From Pseudooceanicola onchidii (GTDB taxonomy: Bacteria; Pseudomonadota; Alphaproteobacteria; Rhodobacterales; Rhodobacteraceae): a stretch of 64,000 nt of DNA. The stretch lies in NCBI RefSeq assembly GCF_004959925.1, contig NZ_SPUW01000001.1, positions 62,001 to 126,000 of the forward strand, given 5' to 3'. Shown here one piece after another: positions 34,718 to 42,878 of the stretch. Within the stretch, counting starts at the first letter, position 1; every line of letters starts with the position of its first letter. Both the position numbers and the translations under genes were made by a program. The notes under the pieces were generated by a model. That model worked only from the letters and a program-made list of their open reading frames with translations, had not been told where the DNA came from and did not search any database.

Positions 34718-35446
34718 TTAACGGCTTGCGTCCGGCGTGAAGGTCGAGAAATCGACCAGCGTGCCGAGCATTTGAAGATAGGCGACCAGGGCATCCATTT
34801 CGGACACCCCCGGCCGGGCGTCGAAGTTGCGCACCTGCGCGGTGTCGCCATAACGTTCGACCAGCCCGTCCCAGTCGCTGTCCGGATCGGCCTGGGCGGC
34901 AAAGTCCGCCTGGGCGTTGTCCAGCATCTCTTCGGTGTAGGGGACGCCGACGAAGGCATGGGTCGCCATCACGTCCTGGATGTATTCCCCGTCGATCAGC
35001 GTGTTTTCGAGGTAGCCATATTTCGGCATCACCGATTCCGGCACCACCGACTGCGGATCGCGCAGGTGGTCGACGTGCCATTCGTCCGAATAGCGGCCGC
35101 CCACTCGGGCCAGGTCAGGACCTGTCCGCTTGGATCCCCACTGGAACGGATGGTCGTACATCGACTCAGCCGCCAGCGAATAGTGGCCGTACCGTTCCAC
35201 CTCGTCCCGCATCGGCCGGATCATCTGGGAATGGCAGACATAGCAGCCCTCCCGGATATAGATGTCCCGGCCCGTCAGTTCGAGCGGCGTGTAGGGGCGC
35301 ATCCCCTCGACTTCCTCGATCGTGTTCTCGAGGTAGAAGAGCGGGGCGATTTCCACGATGCCGCCGATGGTCACGACGAAGAAAGACCCGGCCAGAAGAA
35401 GTGTCGCGTTCTTCTCAAGCACCTTGTGTCTGTCAAGAATACCCAT
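34718..35446 (-). CDS. ccoO: cbb3-type cytochrome c oxidase subunit II (CcoO)
   Basis: A 242-residue mono-heme cytochrome c subunit anchored by an N-terminal TM helix at about residues 13-34. The heme c site is [11 protein letters not shown] near residues 68-78, with the axial methionine likely in MPKYGYLE. Subunits CcoN, CcoO and CcoP form the catalytic core of the high-affinity terminal oxidase. It lies 12 bases downstream of ccoN and 10 bases before ccoQ, on the same strand. Confidence 0.95.
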   Translation of the reverse strand: MGILDRHKVLEKNATLLLAGSFFVVTIGGIVEIAPLFYLENTIEEVEGMRPYTPLELTGRDIYIREGCYVCHSQMIRPMRDEVERYGHYSLAAESMYDHPFQWGSKRTGPDLARVGGRYSDEWHVDHLRDPQSVVPESVMPKYGYLENTLIDGEYIQDVMATHAFVGVPYTEEMLDNAQADFAAQADPDSDWDGLVERYGDTAQVRNFDARPGVSEMDALVAYLQMLGTLVDFSTFTPDASR

Positions 35447-35458
35447 TGTCCTGTCTCC

Positions 35459-37063
35459 TTATTCCGCAGGCACGAGGCTGTCGTTGGTGGCCAGTTCCGG
35501 CTGACGGGTGACCGTCAGCCAAAGGTTGATGCACATGATCACCGCACCGGCGAGGAACATCACGCCGCCCAGGGTCCGCACCACGTACATCGGGAACTTT
35601 GCGGCCACCGTGTCGGCGAAGGAGTTCACGAGGAACCCGTTCGCATCCACTTCACGCCACATCAGGCCTTCCATGATGCCGGTCACCCACATCGACGCGG
35701 CGTAGAGAACGATCCCGATCGTGGCGAGCCAGAAGTGCCAGCTGACCATCGACAGGCTGTAGAGCCGTTCGCGGTTCCACAGTTTCGGCACCAGGTAGTA
35801 GAGCGCCCCGAAGGTGATCATGCCGTTCCAGCCAAGCGCACCGGAATGCACGTGCCCGATCGTCCAGTCGGTGTAATGCGACAGCGAGTTCACGGCCTTG
35901 ATCGACATCATCGGACCTTCGAAGGTCGACATGCCGTAGAAGCCGACCGCGATCACCATCATCCGGATCACCGGATCGGTGCGCAGCTTGTCCCATGCGC
36001 CCGAGAGCGTCATCAGGCCGTTGATCATGCCACCCCAGCTGGGCATCCACAGCACGACCGAGAACACCATGCCAAGGGTCGAGGCCCAGTCGGGCAGCGC
36101 GGTGTAATGCAGGTGGTGCGGACCGGCCCAGATGTAGATGAAGATCAGCGCCCAGAAGTGGATGATCGACAGCTTGTAGGAATAGACCGGGCGTTCGGCC
36201 TGCTTGGGGATGAAGTAATACATCATGCCCAGGAAGCCCGCCGTCAGGAAGAAGCCCACGGCGTTGTGGCCGTACCACCACTGGGTCATGGCATCCTGCA
36301 CGCCGGCAAAGACCTGCACCGATTTCGACCCCCAGATCGACACCGGGATCGACAGGTTGTTGACCACGTGCAGCAGGGCGACGGTGACGATGAAGCTCAG
36401 GTAGAACCAGTTGGCCACGTAGATGTGCGGCTCTTTCCGCTTGATGATCGTGCCCAGGAAGACGGCCAGGTAGACCACCCAGACCACGGTCAGCCACAGG
36501 TCCACGTACCATTCCGGTTCCGCGTATTCCTTGGACTGCGACCCGCCCAGCACATAGCTCAGCGCCGCCATCACGATGAACAGCTGATAGCCCCAGAACA
36601 CGAACCACGCCGCGTTCCCGCCCCACAGCCGCGCGGCCGAGGTCCGCTGCACCACGTAGAACGAGGTCGCGATCAGCGCGTTACCGCCAAAGGCGAAGAT
36701 CACCGCGCTGGTGTGCAGCGGCCGCAGTCGCCCGAAGTTCAGATATCCCTGCGCCCATTCGAAATTGAGCACGGGAAAGGCCAGCTGGGCGGCGATCACG
36801 ATGCCGACCAGAAAGCCGACCACGCCCCAGAAGGCGGTGGCGATCACGCCAAAGCGCACCACCCCGTCCATGTAATCACCGGACAGATCGGGCGCAGGCC
36901 CTTCGTCTCCGGCGGTTCGCAGCGTCATCAGGAAAAGGATGCCGGCAGTCAGCATGACCACCAGCATGTTCACCATATACGCCAGATCGCGCGCGTAATT
37001 GGCCGCGATTGCCCCGAACAGGGCAGTCAGGCCAAGCGCGACAAGCTTCAATGTATGTGTCAT
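35459..37063 (-). CDS. ccoN: cbb3-type cytochrome c oxidase subunit I (CcoN)
   Basis: A 534-residue heme-copper oxidase catalytic subunit with about 12-14 TM helices. The low-spin heme histidine is in [13 protein letters not shown]; the CuB/heme b3 region includes [25 protein letters not shown] and the later [14 protein letters not shown]. Hydrophobicity and motifs are those of C-type oxidases used at low oxygen. It heads the ccoNOQP operon. Two FNR boxes lie in the divergent region to the universal stress protein gene; the nearer one predicts a start about 58 bases upstream of the ATG. Confidence 0.96.
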   Translation of the reverse strand: MTHTLKLVALGLTALFGAIAANYARDLAYMVNMLVVMLTAGILFLMTLRTAGDEGPAPDLSGDYMDGVVRFGVIATAFWGVVGFLVGIVIAAQLAFPVLNFEWAQGYLNFGRLRPLHTSAVIFAFGGNALIATSFYVVQRTSAARLWGGNAAWFVFWGYQLFIVMAALSYVLGGSQSKEYAEPEWYVDLWLTVVWVVYLAVFLGTIIKRKEPHIYVANWFYLSFIVTVALLHVVNNLSIPVSIWGSKSVQVFAGVQDAMTQWWYGHNAVGFFLTAGFLGMMYYFIPKQAERPVYSYKLSIIHFWALIFIYIWAGPHHLHYTALPDWASTLGMVFSVVLWMPSWGGMINGLMTLSGAWDKLRTDPVIRMMVIAVGFYGMSTFEGPMMSIKAVNSLSHYTDWTIGHVHSGALGWNGMITFGALYYLVPKLWNRERLYSLSMVSWHFWLATIGIVLYAASMWVTGIMEGLMWREVDANGFLVNSFADTVAAKFPMYVVRTLGGVMFLAGAVIMCINLWLTVTRQPELATNDSLVPAE

Positions 37064-37126
37064 TTCGCGTCCCTTCGTCAGTCCTAGGCAGGGAATCCCC
37101 CCGTCGTCAGGCGTATCGACGGTCCG

Positions 37127-37169
37127 CTTATGGAAGCAGGCGGCGCCCCCCGGCTTTGATCTGCGTCAA
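37127..37169 (-). promoter_or_regulatory. FNR box and -10 for ccoNOQP
   Basis: TTGAT-CTGC-GTCAA (37156-37169) matches the FnrL consensus. On the minus strand CATAAG (37132-37127) is placed as a -10, giving a start near 37121 with the box centred about 41.5 bases upstream, the class II activation geometry. Confidence 0.75.
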
Positions 37170-37187
37170 CCTGCGGGCGGAGAGTTC

Positions 37188-37229
37188 TTGACGCGGATCA
37201 AGGCGCTGCCCGGCGCGGCGCGACAGGAT
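37188..37229 (+). promoter_or_regulatory. FNR box and -10 for the universal stress protein gene
   Basis: TTGAC-GCGG-ATCAA (37188-37201) is a second FnrL box. On the plus strand CAGGAT (37224-37229) is a plausible -10 in the position expected for class II activation, with a start near 37236 and a leader of about 29 bases before the ATG at 37265. Confidence 0.65.
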
Positions 37230-37264
37230 GGCAGGGCAAGCACATAGTGCAGGAGGACCCCCCG

Positions 37265-38104
37265 ATGACCATCAAGGCCGTTTCCACCATCATCACCGAC
37301 AAGGCCCTGGCCAAACCGCTGATCGATGCCGCCGCTGCCGTGGCCGCGACGCATGACGCGCACCTCGACGCCTACTGTCTGGGTGTCGATCGCAGCCAGA
37401 TGGACTACTACTATGCCGGCGCCAATGCGATGATCCTGCAAGAGGCGATCGCACGGGCCGGCGAAGAGGCCGAGGAGATCGACGCCGAGGTCAAGCGCCT
37501 GCTGGCGATGACCGGGGTCAGGTGGGCCACCGATACCGGCGTCACCCAGATGGCCGACCTGGGCCGCCGCGTGGCGCAGCATGCCCGCTTTTCCGACCTG
37601 GTGATCCTGCCCAAGCCCTACGGCAAGGATCGCGGCGCCGACCTGGAACCTATGGTCGAGGCCGCGATGTTCGATGGCCGCGCGCCGGTGATGATCGTGC
37701 CCGAGGCCGCCGATGTTTCGACCCTGCCGCGATCGGCGCTGCTGTGCTGGAACGAAAGCCGGGAAGCGCTGGCCGCGATCAAGGCCGCGCTGCCGCTGCT
37801 GCGGGCGGCGGACACGGTGCATATCTGTGTCATCGACCCGCCGGTCCACGGGCCCAACCGGTCCGACCCCGGTGGCCAGCTGGCCGTCTGGCTGGCCCGC
37901 CACGGCATCCGCGCCGAAATCGACGTGATCGCCCGCACCCTGCCGCGTGTCTCGGACGTGATCCGCAGGCACGCCGAGGACAAGGGCGCCGAGATGATCG
38001 TCATGGGGGCCTACGGGCATTCGCGCTTCCGCGAGGCCATCCTGGGCGGCGCGACGCGCCACATGCTGGAAGATACGGACGTGCCTGTGTTCATGGCGCA
38101 TTGA
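37265..38104 (+). CDS. Universal stress protein (tandem UspA domains)
   Basis: A 279-residue protein made of two UspA-like domains. The second ends with VMGAYGHSRFREAILGGATRHML, the G-x2-G-x9-G-(S/T) ATP-binding loop; the first, with VILPKPYG, lacks a clear ATP loop. AGGAGGACCCCCC precedes the ATG at 37265, which was preferred over an ATG six codons upstream. Divergent transcription from ccoN with its own FNR box suggests induction under low oxygen, consistent with Usp proteins linked to anaerobic survival in relatives. Confidence 0.88.
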   Translation: MTIKAVSTIITDKALAKPLIDAAAAVAATHDAHLDAYCLGVDRSQMDYYYAGANAMILQEAIARAGEEAEEIDAEVKRLLAMTGVRWATDTGVTQMADLGRRVAQHARFSDLVILPKPYGKDRGADLEPMVEAAMFDGRAPVMIVPEAADVSTLPRSALLCWNESREALAAIKAALPLLRAADTVHICVIDPPVHGPNRSDPGGQLAVWLARHGIRAEIDVIARTLPRVSDVIRRHAEDKGAEMIVMGAYGHSRFREAILGGATRHMLEDTDVPVFMAH

Positions 38105-38132
38105 CCCGACACCCGCGCACCAGCCGTTTCAC

Positions 38133-38228
38133 GCCGGGGCCGCAGGCGACCCCGGCGCGAAATGCCTCCGGCGGAGGTATTTTCGACCAGAAGAAGACAG
38201 GTCCACCCCCTGCGGCCAGCGCAGGGGG
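38133..38228. repeat. Composite intergenic repeat, copy 1
   Basis: Stems GCCGGGG/CCCCGGC (38133-38156), CCTCC/GGAGG (38165-38177) and CCCCCTGC/GCAGGGGG (38206-38228) surround a 23-base core at 38174-38196 that recurs identically at 45673-45695. It lies between the convergent usp and fnrL genes. Similar tails occur in intergenic regions of Rhodobacterales genomes as I recall. Confidence 0.6.
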
Positions 38229-38402
38229 CTTCTCCTGGTGCGGTCATCGGCGCCTCCGCCTGTACCGCAATCTCAGCAGGCCATGATTCTGGTTAGCGAA
38301 CCGTTACCGCTTCTTCTGGTCAGAAATACCTAAACCGCGCGCAACGGATTTCGCCTGTCGCGACGACTGGGGTTTGGGGGGCCGCAGCGCAGTCGACGTG
38401 CG

Positions 38403-39149
38403 TCAGTTCAGCAGGCCACCGTCGCTGTCATCGCCCGCCTCTTCCATCAGGCGGTCCATGTCCGGCACGATCACGTGGCGCTTGCCTTCCAGCTGGATGA
38501 CGCCGTCTTTCTTCAGGGCCGAGATCTGGCGGCTGACCGTTTCCAGCGTCAGCCCCAGATAGTCGGCCATGGCTTCGCGGGTCAGGGGCAGGTCGAAGGT
38601 CACCATCCCGTCGGCCCGGGCCATGTGCAGCGCCGCATCGCGCCGCCCGATGATGGCCAGAAGCGACGCGATCTTTTCCCGCGCGGTCTTGCGGCCCAGC
38701 ACCAGCATCCATTCGCGTGCGGCGTCCAGTTCATCCAGCGTCATCTGCAGCAGACGCTGCGCGATATGCGGCGTGGTTTCCATCATCTGCTCGAACGGCT
38801 TCTTGCGGAAACAGCACATCACCAGGTCGGTGGTCGCGACGACATCATAAGCCGCGGTGCTGCGCCCCGGCCGCCCGACGAAATCCGACGGCAGCAGAAG
38901 GCCCACCATCTGGGTGCGGCCGTCCTCCATCGTCTGGGTCAGCGATGCGATGCCTGACACGACCGATCCGACGAATTCCATCCGGTCGCCGGACCAGATG
39001 ATCCGCTGCCCGGCCTCGTAGCTGCGATAGTACTTGATGCCCTCGAGCATCTCGAGCTCGTCGGCCTCGCACCGTGCACAGACCGCGCGATGACGGATCG
39101 GGCACTCTTCGCAATCGTGGAAACCGGCGGGTTTTTCTTTGAGCAACAT
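38403..39149 (-). CDS. fnrL: Oxygen-sensing Crp/Fnr regulator FnrL
   Basis: A 248-residue FNR-type activator. Cysteines C13, C16, C24 and C27, plus C112/C113, provide the ligands of an oxygen-labile iron-sulfur cluster. The cNMP-binding-like beta roll follows, then a dimerisation helix near LDELDAAREWMLVL. The helix-turn-helix is TREAMADYLGLTLETVSRQI, with the E-x-x-S-R recognition residues that read TTGAT half sites. It is divergent from hemN, with an FNR box 16 bases upstream of its own ATG, a position suited to autorepression. It likely controls the cco and usp promoters in this window. Confidence 0.94.
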   Translation of the reverse strand: MLLKEKPAGFHDCEECPIRHRAVCARCEADELEMLEGIKYYRSYEAGQRIIWSGDRMEFVGSVVSGIASLTQTMEDGRTQMVGLLLPSDFVGRPGRSTAAYDVVATTDLVMCCFRKKPFEQMMETTPHIAQRLLQMTLDELDAAREWMLVLGRKTAREKIASLLAIIGRRDAALHMARADGMVTFDLPLTREAMADYLGLTLETVSRQISALKKDGVIQLEGKRHVIVPDMDRLMEEAGDDSDGGLLN

Positions 39150-39164
39150 GGTAATTTCGCGCGC

Positions 39165-39178
39165 TTGATCTGCGTCAA
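39165..39178. promoter_or_regulatory. FNR box between fnrL and hemN
   Basis: TTGATCTGCGTCAA is identical to the box at 37156-37169. It is centred 43 bases upstream of the hemN ATG, so class II activation would put the hemN start within about two bases of the ATG. It also overlaps the probable fnrL promoter. Confidence 0.75.
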
Positions 39179-39214
39179 TGTCAGGGGTGTGACGCTTGCC
39201 TTAACGCTAGGCGC

Positions 39215-40570
39215 ATGATTGGGAAAACGCAACTTCACAGGCTGGGACTGTTTGACGCGAAAGTGCCGCGGTACACCAGCTATCCGACCGCCCCGCATTT
39301 CAACACTGAAATCGGGCCGGACCGGTTTGCAAGCTGGATCCGCGCCGTGCCCGTGGGCGGCGAGGTCTCTCTCTATATTCACGTGCCCTTCTGTCGGCGG
39401 CTGTGCTGGTTCTGCGCCTGCCGCACGCAGGGCACGCAAAGCCGCGATCCGGTGGCCGCCTATCTTGAGGTGCTGAAGGCCGAACTGCGGCTTCTGGCGC
39501 AACACCTGCCCCAGGGCGTGCGCCTGTCGCGCCTGCACTGGGGCGGCGGCACGCCCACCCTGCTGGAACCTGCCATGATGGAGGAACTGGCCGGGGCCAT
39601 CGCCGAGGTTGCAAGCTTTGCCCCGGGCTACGAATTCTCGGTCGAGATCGATCCGAACGAGATCGACGCCGACCGGCTGGCCGTGCTGGCGCGGGCGGGG
39701 ATGAACCGGGCCTCGATCGGGGTGCAGGACTTCGATCCCGAGATCCAGGCCTGCATCGGCCGTGAACAGGGCTACGAGGCCACGCGGGACGCCGTGCTGG
39801 CAATCCGCGCGGCCGGGGTGCACAGCCTGAACGCCGATATCCTTTATGGTCTGCCGCACCAGACCGGCGCGAAGATCACCGATTCGGTGCAGAAGCTGCT
39901 GTCGCTGTCGCCCGATCGTGTGGCGCTTTACGGCTATGCCCATGTGCCCTGGATGGCGCGGCGGCAGACGATGCTGCCCTCGGACGCCCTGCCGACGCCG
40001 ACCGAGCGGCTTGACCTGTTCAACACCGCCCGGCAGCTCTTTGACTGGGACGGCTATGACGAGATCGGGATCGATCACTTTGCCCTGCCGACCGATGGCC
40101 TGTCCTGGGCGCAGAAGTCCGGCCGGCTGCGGCGCAATTTCCAGGGCTACACCGACGACCAGGCCGAGGTGCTGATCGGCATCGGGGCGTCCTCGATCTC
40201 GCGCTTTCCGCAGGGCTATGCGCAGAACGCCCCCGCGACCTCGGCCCATATCGCGGCGATCCGCGACGGGCGGTTCTCGACTGCGCGCGGGCATGCCTTT
40301 GACGGCGAAGACCGGCTGCGCGCCCGCATCATCGAGGCGCTGATGTGCGATTTCCGCGTGAACAGCGCCGAGCTGATCGCGGATTTCGGACAGGACGCCC
40401 AGGTGCTGCGAGGTCTGTTCGACCAGGTCAACGCCGACTTCGAAGGCCTGCTTCGGGTCGATGGCACCGGGCTTGAGATCCCCGAACCGGCGCGGCCGCT
40501 GACCCGGATGATTGCGCAGGCCTTCGACACCTACGACGGGGCGCTGGCGCGGCATTCCTCGGCGATCTGA
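39215..40570 (+). CDS. hemN: Oxygen-independent coproporphyrinogen III oxidase
   Basis: A 451-residue radical SAM enzyme that decarboxylates coproporphyrinogen III to protoporphyrinogen IX without oxygen. The cluster motif is C60-x3-C64-x2-C67-x-C69, including the fourth cysteine seen in true HemN. RYTSYPTAPHF at residues 19-29, the GGGTPT motif and the C-terminal MCDFRVNSAEL region also fit HemN and not HemW. It is divergent from fnrL and shares an FNR box, which makes sense because cbb3 oxidase needs heme under low oxygen. No clear ribosome-binding site precedes the ATG. Confidence 0.93.
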   Translation: MIGKTQLHRLGLFDAKVPRYTSYPTAPHFNTEIGPDRFASWIRAVPVGGEVSLYIHVPFCRRLCWFCACRTQGTQSRDPVAAYLEVLKAELRLLAQHLPQGVRLSRLHWGGGTPTLLEPAMMEELAGAIAEVASFAPGYEFSVEIDPNEIDADRLAVLARAGMNRASIGVQDFDPEIQACIGREQGYEATRDAVLAIRAAGVHSLNADILYGLPHQTGAKITDSVQKLLSLSPDRVALYGYAHVPWMARRQTMLPSDALPTPTERLDLFNTARQLFDWDGYDEIGIDHFALPTDGLSWAQKSGRLRRNFQGYTDDQAEVLIGIGASSISRFPQGYAQNAPATSAHIAAIRDGRFSTARGHAFDGEDRLRARIIEALMCDFRVNSAELIADFGQDAQVLRGLFDQVNADFEGLLRVDGTGLEIPEPARPLTRMIAQAFDTYDGALARHSSAI

Positions 40571-40635
40571 ACTCTCCGGTTGCGGTGTGGCCGCGACCGG
40601 ATCACAGTCCGGGCGATCTGACAAAGGACCCGCCC

Positions 40636-41457
40636 ATGACCCGCCGCCCCTTCACCCAGCTTGATGTCTTCTCGGCCGTGCCTCTCATGGGCAATCCGCT
40701 GGCCGTGGTGCATCGCGCCGACGGGCTGTCGGATGCGCAGATGGCGCGCTTTGCCAATTGGACCAACCTGTCGGAAACCACCTTCCTGACAGAGCCGCCC
40801 GAGGGTGCGGATTACGCCGTGCGGATCTTCACCCCCGCGCGCGAATTGCCCTTTGCCGGGCATCCGACCCTGGGCAGCTGCCACGCCTGGCTTGCCGCCG
40901 GGGGCCAGCCGAAGGGCGGGACGATCATCCAGTCCTGTGCCGCCGGTCTGATCCCGATCCGCCGCGATGGCGCTCGGCTGGCGTTTCGTGCGCCGCCGCT
41001 GGTCCGCTCGGGCCCGGCCGACGACGAGGTGCGCGCCCGCATACTGGCCGGCACCGGCCTGCCCCCCGAGGCGATCGAGGCCGTCGAGTGGATCGACAAT
41101 GGCCCCGGCTGGTGTGGCGCCCTGCTGCGCGACGTGCAGGCCCTGCGATCGGTCACGCCCGATTACGCCGCGCTGGGCGGGCTGAAGCTGGGGCTGGTCG
41201 CCCGTGCGCCGTCGGATGCGGGCTGGGATTTCGAACTGCGCGCCTTCACCTCGTCCTACGAGGATCCGGTGACCGGATCGCTGAACGCCTCGGTCGGGCA
41301 ATGGCTGATGCGGACGGGGGTGGCGACGGGCGATTACGTGGCCGCGCAGGGCGCCGCGCTTGGCCGCGACGGGCGGGTGCATGTGACCCGCGACGGGGGC
41401 GAGATCTGGGTCGGCGGCGACGTGACGGCCTGCATCGAGGGCACGGTGACGATCTGA
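40636..41457 (+). CDS. PhzF family isomerase/epimerase-like protein
   Basis: A 273-residue member of the PhzF family (diaminopimelate-epimerase fold). The N-terminal TQLDVFSAVPLMGNPLAVV carries the family start, E46 in NLSETTFL is the conserved catalytic acid, and FTPARELPFAGHPTLGSCHA is the signature region. The second half repeats the fold with TSSYEDPVTGSLNASVGQWL. The ATG at 40636 follows AAAGGACCCGCCC. Most PhzF-like proteins outside phenazine clusters have unknown substrates, and no phenazine genes are here. It is convergent with ctpA through a shared terminator. Confidence 0.85.
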   Translation: MTRRPFTQLDVFSAVPLMGNPLAVVHRADGLSDAQMARFANWTNLSETTFLTEPPEGADYAVRIFTPARELPFAGHPTLGSCHAWLAAGGQPKGGTIIQSCAAGLIPIRRDGARLAFRAPPLVRSGPADDEVRARILAGTGLPPEAIEAVEWIDNGPGWCGALLRDVQALRSVTPDYAALGGLKLGLVARAPSDAGWDFELRAFTSSYEDPVTGSLNASVGQWLMRTGVATGDYVAAQGAALGRDGRVHVTRDGGEIWVGGDVTACIEGTVTI

Positions 41458-41486
41458 TCCCGTCCCGGACCGGCGCTGCGCCCGAG

Positions 41487-41515
41487 AAAAACGCCCGGTC
41501 GAAGCCGAGCGTTTT
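41487..41515. terminator. Bidirectional terminator between phzF-like gene and ctpA
   Basis: An imperfect stem CGCCCGG/CCGAGCG, with one G-T wobble, is flanked by AAAAA on the left and TTTT on the right, so it can act in both directions. It lies 29 bases after the phzF-like stop and 23 bases beyond the end of ctpA. Confidence 0.75.
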
Positions 41516-41538
41516 CAGTTACATGCAGTCCGAAACCC

Positions 41539-42873
41539 TTACGGCTTCAGCGCCATCAGACCCTTGAGGATATCGACCGCATAGGCCAGCTGATAATCCT
41601 CGTCGCGCAGCTTGGCGGCTTCTTCGGCCTCGGCGCGCTCTTCCTCGATCTGGCGGATTTCGTCTTCCGACAGGCTGTCGTTGTTCAGCGCCCCGCGCAG
41701 GTCAGCTTCGGACCGGCTGCGGCGTGCGGCCGAGGTGTCCTCTTCTTCCTCGGTCTCAGGCGCGCGGCGCGGCTGTTGCACGATGATGTCCGGTGACACG
41801 CCAAGCGACTGGATCGACCGGCCCGAGGGCGTGTAGTAGCGCGCGGTGGTCAGGCGCATCGCGCCGTCCCCGCGCAGCGGCATCACCGTCTGGACCGACC
41901 CCTTGCCGAAGGACTTGGTGCCCACGACGATGGCGCGGCGGTGATCCTGCAGTGCGCCCGCGACGATTTCCGAGGCCGAGGCCGAGCCGCCGTTGATCAG
42001 CACCACGATCGGCTTGCCGTTGATGATGTCGCCTTCGGTGGCGTTGAACCGTTCGCCGTCCTCGGGGTTGCGACCCCGGGTCGACACGATTTCACCGGCG
42101 TCAAGGAAGGCATCCGCCACCTTGATCGCCTGCGTCAGCAGACCGCCGGGGTTGTTGCGCAGGTCCAGCACGATGCCGTCGAGGTTGTCCAACCCGCCGG
42201 CCGCCTCGATCTCGCGCTCAAGCCCCTCGGTCAGGTTGGGCGTGGTCTGGTCGTTGAAGGTGGTGACACGCGCCACGACCGCCTTGCCTTCGGTGCGCAC
42301 GCGGGCCGCCGTCAGCTTGATGGTGTCGCGGATGATCGACACGTCGAAGGGTTCGGCCTCGCCCTCGCGGACGATGGTCACGACGATCTCGGACCCGACC
42401 GGGCCGCGCATCAGATCGACCGCTTCGTCCAGCGTCAGGCCCAGCAGGCTTTCGCCATCAACGTGGGAAATGAAGTCGCCCGCCTCGACGCCAGCTTCGG
42501 CTGCCGGAGTCCCATCCATCGGGGACACGACCTTGACGAAGCCGTCTTCCTGCGTGACCTCGATGCCCAGCCCGCCGAATTCGCCGCGCGTCTGCACCCG
42601 CATCTGCGCCGCGTCATCGGGTGACAGATAGCTGGAATGCGGATCAAGCGAGGTCAGCATGCCGTCGATCGCCGCCTCGATCAGTTCCGAGGGTTCGACC
42701 TCTTCGACATATTGCGCACGGATGCGTTCGAAGATGTCGCCGAACAGGTCAAGCTGTTCGTAGACGTTGGAATTCCGGGTGCTGTCCTGCGCCAGAAGGG
42801 GGGCGGCGACCTGGGTGGATGCCAGCAGACCGGCGGTTACGCCCACGATGCCTGCCACGAGATGCTTTTTCAT
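41539..42873 (-). CDS. ctpA: C-terminal processing peptidase (S41 family)
   Basis: A 444-residue periplasmic serine protease. The signal peptide (MKKHLVAGIVGVTAGLLAST) precedes a helical segment. A PDZ domain at about residues 85-165 (GGLGIEVTQEDGFVKVV) is followed by the catalytic S41 domain, with the nucleophile serine in GGSASASE and the general-base lysine in GTKSFGKG. The C-terminus is highly charged. The start at 42873 fits the signal peptide. It lies five bases downstream of the envC-like gene, a pairing common in proteobacteria, where these proteins act on murein hydrolases. Confidence 0.93.
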   Translation of the reverse strand: MKKHLVAGIVGVTAGLLASTQVAAPLLAQDSTRNSNVYEQLDLFGDIFERIRAQYVEEVEPSELIEAAIDGMLTSLDPHSSYLSPDDAAQMRVQTRGEFGGLGIEVTQEDGFVKVVSPMDGTPAAEAGVEAGDFISHVDGESLLGLTLDEAVDLMRGPVGSEIVVTIVREGEAEPFDVSIIRDTIKLTAARVRTEGKAVVARVTTFNDQTTPNLTEGLEREIEAAGGLDNLDGIVLDLRNNPGGLLTQAIKVADAFLDAGEIVSTRGRNPEDGERFNATEGDIINGKPIVVLINGGSASASEIVAGALQDHRRAIVVGTKSFGKGSVQTVMPLRGDGAMRLTTARYYTPSGRSIQSLGVSPDIIVQQPRRAPETEEEEDTSAARRSRSEADLRGALNNDSLSEDEIRQIEEERAEAEEAAKLRDEDYQLAYAVDILKGLMALKP

Positions 42874-42878
42874 GTGCC

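Noticed and set aside
34700-37087. Open frame of about 795 codons on the plus strand opposite ccoO/ccoN
   Set aside because: Low-complexity His/Asp/Gln/Arg-rich translation with no domain; the minus strand encodes intact cbb3 subunits.
33648-40570. Photosynthesis or denitrification cluster around the cco/fnrL/hemN block
   Set aside because: No puf, bch, crt, nir or nor genes are present; the genes are the general micro-aerobic set.
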